Part shown: positions 8,732 through 16,747 of the stretch, piece by piece
How the letters are laid out: each line of letters starts with the position of its first letter
How positions within the stretch are numbered: position 1 is the first letter of the stretch
NCBI RefSeq assembly: GCF_001612685.1
Contig: NZ_BDAY01000098.1
Span: forward strand, 1-42,837
Direction of reading: 5' to 3'
Origin: Nocardia altamirensis NBRC 108246
GTDB lineage: Bacteria; Actinomycetota; Actinomycetes; Mycobacteriales; Mycobacteriaceae
DNA: 42,837 bases
Position numbers and translations under genes: made by a program
Notes under the pieces: model-generated
What the model was told of the DNA's origin: nothing
The model's database searches: none
The model's input: the letters and a program-made list of their open reading frames with translations, nothing else

Positions 8732-8950
8732 TCAGGCGCGAGCCTGGTAGGTCGGCGTAATATTCGGATATCGGTAGTGGATTCGCGCGATGCAGTTGCG
8801 CACGGTGTGCAGCTCGGCATGAAGTTCGCGCAGTCGATGCGTTTGGAATGTCCTTTCGGCAGTTGAGATTGCCCGCGTGAGTCCACGGGCGTGAGCGGCG
8901 AGCAAGTCCAGAAACACCCGGGCTTGTGCGATGTCGGGATCATCGGACAT
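8732..8950 (-). CDS. Small hypothetical protein
   Basis: Predicted protein of 72 residues. The ATG at 8950 has AGGAAC at a good distance upstream. It is likely all helical (DIAQARVFLDLLAAHARGL and HRLRELHAELHTVRNCIARI), with no signal peptide, membrane segment or known motif. It ends 18 bp from the convergent cold-shock gene. Coding is supported by the ribosome-binding site and a sensible helical pattern only; no family was recognised. Confidence 0.5.
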   Translation of the reverse strand: MSDDPDIAQARVFLDLLAAHARGLTRAISTAERTFQTHRLRELHAELHTVRNCIARIHYRYPNITPTYQARA

Positions 8951-9153
8951 TTGCTGTTCCTATCACGCTGACCGGGGCCACACCACCCGAACTGTCCGCG
9001 TTTCATCGGATTTCGCCGCACCGTTTCCGAATCGAAAAGGACCACAGGCGTTTCAGAGAATTTGCTGTGCAATATGAAACAATTCGCTACCCTGCGCACG
9101 GCGTCGGCGGGGCCGACAAGAGGGTCGACCCCGCCGATTTCCCGCCGACGAAC

Positions 9154-9810
9154 TCACACCAACCTGGCGGCGAGGCTCGCCGCAGGCCACATCGCCCAGC
9201 CGTAGTTGCCGTGCTGTGCCGGATCCGCACCGGCACCGCACACCGGATCGCCGCCGGTGCAGTAATTGCCGGTGCGCCAGGCGTAGAGACCTGGCACCGT
9301 CGTGCCGTTCACCAGGAGCGGATCACCGAACAGCAGCACCGCAGCCACCCGCGACTCGTACTCGAACGGCAACGTGCTGATGCCGCCGAGCCCGGCCGCC
9401 GGGCCGGTGCCGAGCACACCGTGCGTGACGACCGCGCCCTGTGAGTACCCCACCAGGATGAATCGCTGATCCGGGCAGACCGCGGACTGCCACATCACAT
9501 GCGCTGTCATATCGGAGGTGCCACGACCGATCGAACTCGGATCGAGCAGGTCGGCAGGATAATTCACCCGGTATGCGCTGACGCTCACCGGAAGCGCCTG
9601 GCGGATCGTGTCGAAGACGGGGTCACCGATCGCCGAACCCAGAAATCCGGGTTCTTGCGTTCCTCGTGCCACCACCACATCGACCGCCGCACAAGACGAT
9701 GCCCACGCGGGCAATCCTGTCGTCGTTCCGAATCCCGCGACGAGCAGTAGCACAACGAATGCTTGCACCACCCGCCACTTGTCGAAATGAATTACCTTTC
9801 GGTTTGCCAT
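9154..9810 (-). CDS. Secreted cutinase-family serine esterase
   Basis: Predicted protein of 218 residues. A signal peptide (hydrophobic VVQAFVVLLLVAGFG, cleavage near Ala37) leads into a cutinase domain starting CAAVDVVVARGTQEPG. The catalytic triad is visible: Ser123 in GYSQG, Asp188 in GGDPVCG and His200 in AQHGNYG; the disulfide Cys residues 40, 112, 184 and 191 are present. Actinobacterial cutinases (Culp proteins) hydrolyse lipid esters outside the cell. The ATG at 9810 is preferred; a GTG at 9819 is also possible. A large hairpin lies 31 bp upstream of the start. The family is certain; the natural substrate is unknown. Confidence 0.92.
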   Translation of the reverse strand: MANRKVIHFDKWRVVQAFVVLLLVAGFGTTTGLPAWASSCAAVDVVVARGTQEPGFLGSAIGDPVFDTIRQALPVSVSAYRVNYPADLLDPSSIGRGTSDMTAHVMWQSAVCPDQRFILVGYSQGAVVTHGVLGTGPAAGLGGISTLPFEYESRVAAVLLFGDPLLVNGTTVPGLYAWRTGNYCTGGDPVCGAGADPAQHGNYGWAMWPAASLAARLV

Positions 9811-9840
9811 CGTGATCACCCACTCACGCCGTTGTGAGAA

Positions 9841-9877
9841 GCCGAGTGACGCTTGTCAAAGACAAGCGGCACTCGGC
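9841..9877. repeat. 17-bp hairpin with one mismatch upstream of the cutinase gene
   Basis: Arms of 17 bases pair with a single mismatch around an AAA loop; the left arm begins GCCGAGTG and the core is CGCTTGTC-AAA-GACAAGCG. It lies between the stop of the alcohol dehydrogenase gene (9976) and the cutinase start (9810), both on the minus strand. It may terminate the upstream transcript, act as an operator, or sit in the cutinase leader. Only a weak T-rich stretch follows on the minus strand. Confidence 0.6.
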
Positions 9878-9975
9878 TATATATCCGCGAAGGTAAGAAC
9901 CGCTGACCGGGTCGTCAAGGAAGTCGACCCGAACGATGCGGACTCAGCCCCGAATCGTGTCCTGATTCAGCATTT

Positions 9976-11031
9976 CTACGGGACGAGAACCGCTGCGCCA
10001 GTGAAACGTCCATGCGCGAGATCGGCCAGGGCCTGATCCGCCATCCCAAGGGAATACCCACGAGTGGTCACTTCTATGCGGTGTTCGCCTGCGAGCGCGA
10101 GAAATTCGCGGGCGTCGGTGCGGGTGTTGGCGGTGACGGAGCGAATCTCCCGCTCCTGGAACAGGTGCCGCTGATAGTTCAGCGCCGGGATATCGCTCAG
10201 GTGAATGCCTGCGATGGCGAGGATGCCGCCCCGATCGAGCGCCTCGAGCGCGGGCAACACCAGGGTGCCGACGGGCGCGAACAGGATCGCCGAATCCAGT
10301 TGCACCGGAGGCGGATCCGCGGCGCCCTGCGCGGAGGCGGCGCCGAGCTCCAGCGCCAGCTCCTGGGCCGCCGGATCACGGGTCATCACGTGCACCTCGG
10401 CACCACGGGCGAGCGCGACCTGCGCGGCGATGTGCGCACTGCCACCGAAGCCGTAGACACCGAGGCGGCCACCGGGCGGCAGCTGTGCCCGTTGCAGCGA
10501 GCGGTAACCGATGATGCCCGCACACAGCAGCGGCGCCGTCTCGGCGTCGGTGTACCCCTCGGGCAGCCGCAGCGCGTAAGCCGCTGGCACAGTGGCGAAT
10601 TCGGCATAGCCGCCGTCGGCGTCCCAGCCGGTGTATACCGAACGGGGGCAGAGGTTTTCGCTGCCGCGCAAGCAGTACTTGCACGCGCCGCAGGTCCCGC
10701 GCAGCCAGGCGATGCCGACGCGGTCGCCCACCGCGAACGTCTCGGCGAAGCGGTCGTCCGTCCCCGTTGCCCCGACCGCCGAGCCGACCGCAACGACCTC
10801 GCCGACCACCTCGTGGCCAGGCACCACCCCGGCGCGGTGCACCGGCAGATCACCCTCGGCCACGTGCAGGTCCGTCCGGCACACGCCGCAGGCGAGCACC
10901 CGGATCAGCAGTTCGTCGGACGCGGGTTCGGGCACCGGTTCGCGCACCTGGTCCAGCGGACCTCCATCGATCGGCCCGGGACGGCGCACGCGCCAACCGG
11001 TCATCGACGCCGACCGAGCCATCTCGTTCAT
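9976..11031 (-). CDS. Zinc-dependent alcohol dehydrogenase (MDR family)
   Basis: Predicted protein of 351 residues. The GroES-like N-terminal domain carries the catalytic zinc ligands: Cys in ACGVCRTDLH and His with Glu in PGHEVVG. The structural zinc loop is GTCGACKYCLRGSENLC with four cysteines. The Rossmann part has GVYGFGGSAHIAA. It should oxidise primary alcohols or reduce aldehydes with NAD(P). The ATG at 11031 has GGGGAG upstream; a longer frame beyond it crosses the operator region and is rejected. It is divergent from tetR at 11200 with two operator-like sites between, so the adjacent TetR protein is its likely regulator. Confidence 0.9.
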   Translation of the reverse strand: MNEMARSASMTGWRVRRPGPIDGGPLDQVREPVPEPASDELLIRVLACGVCRTDLHVAEGDLPVHRAGVVPGHEVVGEVVAVGSAVGATGTDDRFAETFAVGDRVGIAWLRGTCGACKYCLRGSENLCPRSVYTGWDADGGYAEFATVPAAYALRLPEGYTDAETAPLLCAGIIGYRSLQRAQLPPGGRLGVYGFGGSAHIAAQVALARGAEVHVMTRDPAAQELALELGAASAQGAADPPPVQLDSAILFAPVGTLVLPALEALDRGGILAIAGIHLSDIPALNYQRHLFQEREIRSVTANTRTDAREFLALAGEHRIEVTTRGYSLGMADQALADLAHGRFTGAAVLVP

Positions 11032-11124
11032 GCCGATCTCCCCTGTGTCGTAAGAAAGCAACGGTCGTCTCGAGTTGGGTTCGACCCTACTAGGCCGATT
11101 TCGCCACGTCACAGCTCCGCGTCT

Positions 11125-11157
11125 GATACATTTATGTATCGAATACGTTTTTGTATC
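11125..11157. promoter_or_regulatory. Tandem TetR-type operators between adh and tetR
   Basis: Two ATAC-N6-GTAT sites lie side by side: ATAC at 11126-11129 with GTAT at 11136-11139, and ATAC at 11143-11146 with GTAT at 11153-11156. The first extends to the arms GATACAT/ATGTATC. The centres are 17 bp apart. The AT-rich sequence also overlaps where promoters for both divergent genes should lie, which fits repression of both by the TetR protein. Confidence 0.75.
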
Positions 11158-11199
11158 CAACCGGCCGTCTGTTCCCGGTCCCGTCCGAGGAGGTACCCG

Positions 11200-11841
11200 T
11201 TGGCGTCATCCACCGAGGCAGGAGCCGCGGCGACCAGGGTGACCCGCCGCCGCGCCGAAACCAGAGACCGCCTGCTCGCCGCCGCCTACGACGCCTTCGC
11301 CGAGGAAGGCTTCGGCCGGGCCACCGTGGAACGAGTCTGCGACCGGGCCGGCTTCACCCGCGGCGCCTTCTACTCCAACTTCGCCTCGCTCGACGAGCTG
11401 TTCCTCGCCATGTGGGAACAGCGGTCGGCCGCGATGCTCGCCGAGGTCCAGCGCGTCCTCGACGAGATCACCGTCACCGGCGGCGACGACGTGCGCGGCT
11501 CGATCGAACGCCTCGAGCGCGCGGTGCCGATCGACGAGGCGTGGTACCGGATCACCGCGGAATTCACCGCGCACGCCTTACGCAATCCCGGGTTGCGGCA
11601 GGTGATGGCCGCGCGGGAGGAAGCCATCAGCACCGCGCTGATGCCAACCATCATCGCCGCGTTGGCGCGCATCGGGCGCACCGTGCCCGATCCGGAAACA
11701 CTCGGCCAGGCGCTCGTCGCGGTGCACGACGGCACCAGCGTTCAAGTGCTGATGGAACCACGCAGCCGTGCCGTGCGCCGCAGGCGCACCGAACTCTTCT
11801 TCCATGTCGTGCTGGCCTACAGCACCGAAACCGAAGGATGA
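11200..11841 (+). CDS. TetR/AcrR family transcriptional regulator
   Basis: Predicted protein of 213 residues. Residues about 15-62 form the TetR helix-turn-helix: RRAETRDRLLAAAYDAFAEE, then GRATVERVCDRAGF and GAFYSNFASLDELFLA. The rest is a helical ligand-binding domain with no recognisable ligand site. The start is TTG at 11200, six bases after GAGGAGG; there is no nearby ATG in frame. It is followed without a gap by an FAD dehydrogenase gene and faces the alcohol dehydrogenase gene across two ATAC-N6-GTAT sites. It most likely represses itself, the FAD enzyme and the alcohol dehydrogenase, released by a substrate of those enzymes. Confidence 0.9.
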   Translation: MASSTEAGAAATRVTRRRAETRDRLLAAAYDAFAEEGFGRATVERVCDRAGFTRGAFYSNFASLDELFLAMWEQRSAAMLAEVQRVLDEITVTGGDDVRGSIERLERAVPIDEAWYRITAEFTAHALRNPGLRQVMAAREEAISTALMPTIIAALARIGRTVPDPETLGQALVAVHDGTSVQVLMEPRSRAVRRRRTELFFHVVLAYSTETEG

Positions 11842-11843
11842 CC

Positions 11844-13529
11844 ATGTCCAACACCAGTCCCGAATTCGCCGCCGCGGCGGATGTCATCGTGGTCGGCGCA
11901 GGCCTAGCCGGGTTGGTCGCGACCCACGAGTTGGTCAAGGCGGGCCGCAAGGTGCTCGTGCTCGACCAGGAGAATCGCAACAACCTTGGCGGACAGGCCT
12001 TTTGGTCGCTCGGCGGGTTGTTCTTCGTCGACTCGCCGGAACAGCGCCGCCTCGGCATCAAGGACTCCTACGAACTGGCGCTGCAAGATTGGCTCGGCTC
12101 GGCCGGCTTCGACCGGGAGGACGAGGATCTGTGGGCACGCCAGTGGGCGCAGGCGTACGTGCGGTTCGCGGCCACCGAGAAGCGGGACTATCTGCACGAT
12201 CTCGGCCTGAAGGTGACGCCGGTGCTCGGCTGGGCCGAGCGCGGCGGCGGATTCGCCGACGGGCACGGCAATTCGGTGCCGCGCTTCCACCTCACCTGGG
12301 GCACCGGGCCGGAAGTCGTGCGGGTGTTCGCCGAGCCGGTGCTTGCCGGTGAACAGCGCGGGCTGGTCGGCTTCAACTTCCGGCATCAGGTGGACGAGTT
12401 GATCGTCGAGAACGACGCCGTCGTCGGAGTGCGTGGCAGCATCCTCGAGGCGACCGACCTCGAACGCGGCAAGAAGTCGTCCCGAACCGTGGTGGGCGAG
12501 TTCGAGTTCCGCGCCAAGGCAGTGATCGTGACGTCCGGCGGCATCGGCCACAACCACGACCTGATCCGCCGCAACTGGCCCACCGAGCGTCTCGGCACAT
12601 GCCCGGAGACGATGATCTCCGGAGTGCCCGCGCACGTGGACGGCCGGATGCTCGGCATCACCGAGGCCGCAGGCGGCGCCATCGTCAACCGGGATCGGAT
12701 GTGGCACTACACCGAAGGCATCATGAACTGGGATCCGATCTGGCCCGACCATGCCATCCGGATCATCCCCGGGCCGTCGTCGCTGTGGTTCGACGCGAAC
12801 GGAAGGCGTTTGCCCGCACCGTGTTTCCCCGGTTTCGACAACAACGCCACCATGAAGGAGATCCTGTCCACCGGCTACGACTACTCCTGGTTCGTGCTCA
12901 CCCAGTCGATCATCGAGAAGGAGTTCGCGCTGTCCGGGTCCGAGCAGAACCCGGATATCACCGGCAAGGACCTGAAATTCGCGCTGAAGAGCCGCATCGC
13001 CAAGGGTGCGCCCGGCCCGGTGGAGGCGTTCAAGGAGCACGGCGTCGACTTCGTGGTCGCCGACAACCTGCGTGACCTCGTCACCGGGATGAACAAGATC
13101 GCGCGCGGCCCGCAGCTCGACCACGACGCGTTGGAGCGTCAGATCGTGGCCCGGGATCGCGAGGTGACCAACAAGTATTCCAAGGACAGCCAGCTGATGG
13201 CGATCACCAACGCGCGGCAGTACATCGGCGACAAGGTGGTCCGGGTGGCCAAACCACACCGGATCCTCGACCCGGCGGCCGGACCGCTCATCGCGGTCCG
13301 GTTGAACATCCTGACCCGAAAGACGTTGGGCGGCTTGCAGACCAACCTCGACTCGCAGGTGATCCGGCAGGACGGCAGCGCGTTCCCCGGGTTGTACGCG
13401 GCGGGCGAGGTGGCCGGGTTCGGTGGTGGCGGTGTGCACGGGTACAACGCGTTGGAGGGCACGTTCCTCGGCGGGTGCATCTTCTCCGGGCGGGCCGCGG
13501 GGCGTGCGATTGCGGCGAAAGTCGGTTAG
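11844..13529 (+). CDS. FAD-binding dehydrogenase (Rv0785-like, succinate dehydrogenase/KstD flavoprotein fold)
   Basis: Predicted protein of 561 residues. The N-terminus binds FAD through VIVVGAGLAGLVATHEL and an acidic LDQEN strand end; the C-terminus closes the flavin site with LYAAGEVAGFGGGGVHGYNALEG. The middle has the substrate-side fold of the fumarate reductase/3-ketosteroid-1-dehydrogenase group. It resembles mycobacterial Rv0785, whose substrate I do not know. The ATG at 11844 (GAAGG six bases upstream) is preferred over the ATG at 11838 that overlaps the tetR stop. It is cotranscribed with tetR. The family is firm; the reaction is unknown. Confidence 0.88.
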   Translation: MSNTSPEFAAAADVIVVGAGLAGLVATHELVKAGRKVLVLDQENRNNLGGQAFWSLGGLFFVDSPEQRRLGIKDSYELALQDWLGSAGFDREDEDLWARQWAQAYVRFAATEKRDYLHDLGLKVTPVLGWAERGGGFADGHGNSVPRFHLTWGTGPEVVRVFAEPVLAGEQRGLVGFNFRHQVDELIVENDAVVGVRGSILEATDLERGKKSSRTVVGEFEFRAKAVIVTSGGIGHNHDLIRRNWPTERLGTCPETMISGVPAHVDGRMLGITEAAGGAIVNRDRMWHYTEGIMNWDPIWPDHAIRIIPGPSSLWFDANGRRLPAPCFPGFDNNATMKEILSTGYDYSWFVLTQSIIEKEFALSGSEQNPDITGKDLKFALKSRIAKGAPGPVEAFKEHGVDFVVADNLRDLVTGMNKIARGPQLDHDALERQIVARDREVTNKYSKDSQLMAITNARQYIGDKVVRVAKPHRILDPAAGPLIAVRLNILTRKTLGGLQTNLDSQVIRQDGSAFPGLYAAGEVAGFGGGGVHGYNALEGTFLGGCIFSGRAAGRAIAAKVG

Positions 13530-13611
13530 GGACTGGGGTTTACAGGTAGGAGCTACCGCCGACGGCTACCCCACCGACTTTCGGCTGACATCTACGACTT
13601 ACGGCTGGGGT

Positions 13612-14541
13612 CTACGGTTTACAGCTGATCGCAGTCAGCTCCGAGTCGGGTTGCGGTCGTGGCGCTGCCGCCAGCGTGGTCGGTGAGGTGATCGGTGGCG
13701 GCGGCGAGATCGGGGCCGTGATCAGTGGTTCGCCGGTATAGAGCCGGGCACCGCTCGCTCGCGCTCCCGCATCCAACGTAATGCCCTGGATCTCCGCCTG
13801 GTTGCCGTGCACATCGGTGATCCGCGCGGCGAACGGCCCTGCCCCGGCGCCGGTGATGGACCAGTAGTTGTCCATGCCGCGGGACAGGGTCTGCCACGCG
13901 CCACCGGCCGCGGGCCGAATAGTCACCTCCCGCAATGGGTTTCCAGCTCCGCTGACGAGCATCGAGAACCACACGGAGGTGGAGTCCGGCTTCACCTGAT
14001 AGGACAGCTCCGACGGCGGCTCCGGATTGCGCACCACCGAGTAGCGGACCTTCGCCACCCCTTCGACCGGGTCGGCGATCTGGTCGAACGCTGCCTTGCT
14101 CAGATCCAGTTGTCCCGGAGCACATCCCGGGCAACGGTCGACGATTTGTGCCCGCACGTCGCCGTGCGGACCTTGGATGTCGAGAAACGCACCGCATGGA
14201 TCGGCGGTGCCGTATTCCGGCGTCGACATCCCGACGTAGAAGCCGTCCAGCGGCAGTCCGGGGAACGAACACGCCACTCCGCTGCTGAACGCGTAATAGC
14301 GCGCCTCCCCCGAAACGACCGGCTGCGGCGGCGGCGCGGAGGTGGTGAGCGGGCCGAAAGTCATGGTGACAGCGGGCGTTCGCGACGTCGCCGACTGGGC
14401 CATCATCGCGTCCCGCGCGTCGCAGCGCACCGGCTCGGGGCGGGTGAGCCAGACGGCGGCGCCTGCGATGGCTACCAGCCCGATGCCGGTCCACAGCCAT
14501 CCGGAACGGAAATGTCGCTGGTTGATCGGTATCCGGTGCAT
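13612..14541 (-). CDS. Membrane-anchored expansin-like protein
   Basis: Predicted protein of 309 residues. A single transmembrane segment at about 14-32 (WLWTGIGLVAIAGAAVW) is followed by a Pro/Thr-rich linker, so the main part is outside the cell. Residues about 78-170 are a double-psi beta-barrel domain with VDRCPGCAPGQLDLSKAAFD; the Asp in LDLS matches the key Asp of bacterial expansins. Residues about 175-265 resemble the second expansin domain (YWSITGAGAGPFAARITD). The tail is Pro-rich. Expansins loosen cellulose or bind peptidoglycan without hydrolysis. The ATG at 14541 or GTG at 14562 may start it. It converges on the FAD dehydrogenase gene, and the 82-bp gap includes a small GGTAG/CTACC stem at 13545-13557. 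Confidence 0.85.
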   Translation of the reverse strand: MHRIPINQRHFRSGWLWTGIGLVAIAGAAVWLTRPEPVRCDARDAMMAQSATSRTPAVTMTFGPLTTSAPPPQPVVSGEARYYAFSSGVACSFPGLPLDGFYVGMSTPEYGTADPCGAFLDIQGPHGDVRAQIVDRCPGCAPGQLDLSKAAFDQIADPVEGVAKVRYSVVRNPEPPSELSYQVKPDSTSVWFSMLVSGAGNPLREVTIRPAAGGAWQTLSRGMDNYWSITGAGAGPFAARITDVHGNQAEIQGITLDAGARASGARLYTGEPLITAPISPPPPITSPTTLAAAPRPQPDSELTAISCKP

Positions 14542-14801
14542 CGCTCCCCGACTCCGGCTCACCTATGCATGACTGCGCCGCACACACGCTCGGCTCCGTC
14601 ACGCGCAGGGTACGCGGCAACCTCGCTCGCTGCGCTCCCTCACGGACTGTCCATCCTGACGTCCCTTAGGAAAGCAGCCGAACGCCCGCCGCATGCGATG
14701 AACGAAAATTCTTCGCAGTGAAAGACTCACGCTTCAGCAAGCATGGGGCAAATCCCCAGCATCCAACTGGACACTCCGGCAGCCCACCGGAAATCGTCCG
14801 G

Positions 14802-15416
14802 TCACGACGCGCGGCTCCGCGCCTTCCTGGTGATCTTGGCCGCGCCCTTGTCGACATCGGCGAGCAGCTCCCTGCCGAACTCCGCCTCCGCCTCGTAATG
14901 CCGGACGCACCAGCGCAGTACAGCGGCGGGATACGGACGCTGTGGTTGCTCGGTCGCGGCATCCGCCTCGGCGAGCCCGCGCATCCGCTCCGCGTAACCG
15001 ATGTGCTCGGTGAGGATTTCCCGCAGCCGATCCGGCTCGGCGAGATGGCCGAGCCAGGCCCGCAGCATCACGCTGTGCTTGAGCACCGGCGCCTCCACCG
15101 GCGCGTGATTGACCCAATGTGCCGCTGCCGCACGCCCACTCGCGGTGATCGCATACATCCGCTTGCCGCGCACGCCATCCTCCTGCAGCACCGTGCGCGA
15201 GCTGGCGTAGCCGTGCTTCTCCAACCGTTTGAGCTCGGCGTAGATCTGACTGAACGACGGACTCCAGTAGAAGAACTGCAGGCTGCTGTCAGCCCATTTC
15301 TTCAGGTCGTAACCGGAGAGCTCGTCGGCGTGCGACAGCATGCCGAGCACGGCCCAGCTGGTCGTCGGGAGATCGGGCACCTCGGCGTCCGCCGGGTCTG
15401 GCTGCGCATCGGTCAC
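14802..15416 (-). CDS. PadR family transcriptional regulator
   Basis: Predicted protein of 204 residues. Residues about 16-105 are the PadR winged helix: TTSWAVLGMLSHADELSGYDL, FFYWSPSFSQIYAELKRLEKHGY and KRMYAITASGRAAAAHW. The C-terminal Vir-like domain is helical and acidic, then a basic tail. The start is GTG at 15416. It lies 36 bp after an acyl-CoA dehydrogenase gene on the same strand, and the gap contains a GCCTAGGC palindrome with TATA-rich flanks, so it probably controls its own promoter and perhaps the dehydrogenase. The effector is unknown. The 260 bp after it (14542-14801) shows no gene. Confidence 0.9.
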   Translation of the reverse strand: MTDAQPDPADAEVPDLPTTSWAVLGMLSHADELSGYDLKKWADSSLQFFYWSPSFSQIYAELKRLEKHGYASSRTVLQEDGVRGKRMYAITASGRAAAAHWVNHAPVEAPVLKHSVMLRAWLGHLAEPDRLREILTEHIGYAERMRGLAEADAATEQPQRPYPAAVLRWCVRHYEAEAEFGRELLADVDKGAAKITRKARSRAS

Positions 15417-15425
15417 GACTAGGAC

Positions 15426-15444
15426 TATATCGCCTAGGCATATA
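15426..15444. promoter_or_regulatory. Palindromic site before padR
   Basis: GCCTAGGC at 15432-15439 is a perfect palindrome, flanked by TATAT on the left and ATATA on the right. It lies just upstream of the padR start codon, in the gap after the acyl-CoA dehydrogenase gene. It is a candidate autoregulatory operator overlapping a -10 region. No experimental motif is claimed. Confidence 0.45.
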
Positions 15445-15452
15445 CCGGAGGG

Positions 15453-16595
15453 TCAGGCGAAGCCGTCCATCAGGGAAAGCACCCGCAGCATCACCTCGTC
15501 CGCGCCGCCGCCGATGCTGAGCAGACGACTGTCCCGGAACGCCCGAGAGGTCCAGGTCTCCGACATATAACCCATCCCGCCGTGCACCTGCAGACACCAG
15601 TCCGCCACCTGCCGAGTCAGCCTGCCCGCGTCGAGCTTGGCGATCGTCGCCATCCTGATGACATCGCCGCCGTCGGCGTAGGACTGCCCGATCGCCTCGG
15701 TGTAGACGCGAAGCATGTCGACCTTGGCGGCCAGTTCGGCGTAGGTGTATTGCAGATACTGGTTCGCCGTCAGCGGCTGGCCGAATACCTTGCGCTGCTT
15801 GGCATAATCGCGAGTCATCTCCAGCTGCAGAGCGCAGCTGATCGGCGCGCTGTAGGCCGCGAACATCCGCTCCATCACGAACTGCGACATCTGCTGCTGG
15901 AAGCCGCGGCCGATCTCACCGATCGTGTTGCGCACCGGAACTCGCACATCCTCGAAGGTGAGCAGGCCGGTGTCGGAGGCGCGCATGCCGAGCTTGTCCA
16001 GCTTGCGATGCACCTTGAAGCCAGGAGCGTCGGTCGGCACGATGATCTGGCTGATGCCCCGATACCCGCCCTCGGGCGAGGTGCGCACCAACGTGCACAG
16101 CCAATCCGCCTGGACGGCGTTGGTGATGAACATCTTCGAGCCGTTGATCACCCAGTCGTCGCCGTCGCGGCGCGCCTGCGTCCGGATGGCCGCCACATCC
16201 GAACCGGCCTCCGGCTCGGTAACCGCAACGCCACAAACGGTTTCACCGCGCATAGCCGGTGCGAGATACTCCTGCTTGAGCTCCTCGCTGCCATGCGCGT
16301 GCAGCGACGGCGTCGCCATCGCGACGTGCACGCCGAGCGCCATCGGAAACGATCCGTGGGCAACCCGGCCGAGCTCCTGGCACAGCACCACCGTGAAAAG
16401 GTGGTCAGCGCCCTGGCCCGAATAGGCGGGGTCGTATTCGAGCCCGAGCATCCCGAGTTTCGCCATATCGGCGAAAATCTCGTGCAGCGGCATCATTTCG
16501 GCTTCTTCCCACGCGTCGACGTGGGGGTTGATCTTCTGTTCCAGGTAGCGCCGGACCATCGCCCGGAATTCCTGATGTTCGTCGCTGTACAGCAC
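15453..16595 (-). CDS. Acyl-CoA dehydrogenase
   Basis: Predicted protein of 380 residues, normal length for the family. It shows the FAD/substrate signature GVAVTEPEAGSDVA at about 122-135, WVINGSKMFITNA at 148-160 and CLQVHGGMGYM near the C-terminus. The usual C-terminal catalytic Glu of medium-chain enzymes is replaced in IGGGADEVM, but Glu242 in FVMERMFAA stands where isovaleryl-CoA and long-chain acyl-CoA dehydrogenases keep theirs. It should oxidise an acyl-CoA to the 2,3-enoyl-CoA, passing electrons to ETF. The start is GTG at 16595 with AAGGAG six bases upstream. Upstream of padR on the same strand, possibly its target. Confidence 0.92.
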   Translation of the reverse strand: MLYSDEHQEFRAMVRRYLEQKINPHVDAWEEAEMMPLHEIFADMAKLGMLGLEYDPAYSGQGADHLFTVVLCQELGRVAHGSFPMALGVHVAMATPSLHAHGSEELKQEYLAPAMRGETVCGVAVTEPEAGSDVAAIRTQARRDGDDWVINGSKMFITNAVQADWLCTLVRTSPEGGYRGISQIIVPTDAPGFKVHRKLDKLGMRASDTGLLTFEDVRVPVRNTIGEIGRGFQQQMSQFVMERMFAAYSAPISCALQLEMTRDYAKQRKVFGQPLTANQYLQYTYAELAAKVDMLRVYTEAIGQSYADGGDVIRMATIAKLDAGRLTRQVADWCLQVHGGMGYMSETWTSRAFRDSRLLSIGGGADEVMLRVLSLMDGFA

Positions 16596-16747
16596 GTGGT
16601 GCTCCTTACCCCGGCCAGTCTCGCCCCGGCCCTCCCATTGTCGTCGCCTCGGGGATGCGCGCGGCAGGTTCCGCGGGAGAGATAGTCCGATAGGTAAGGC
16701 GGGCCTCGGTCGAGAACGAGTCGGCGCCGGGAGTAATGTCGGTCGGC

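Noticed and set aside
11904..13439. 511-residue minus-strand frame opposite the FAD dehydrogenase
   Set aside because: Antisense shadow with no motif; the plus strand shows the full flavoprotein pattern.
14542..14801. Short frames between the expansin-like gene and padR
   Set aside because: No start with a ribosome-binding site and no sensible protein pattern.
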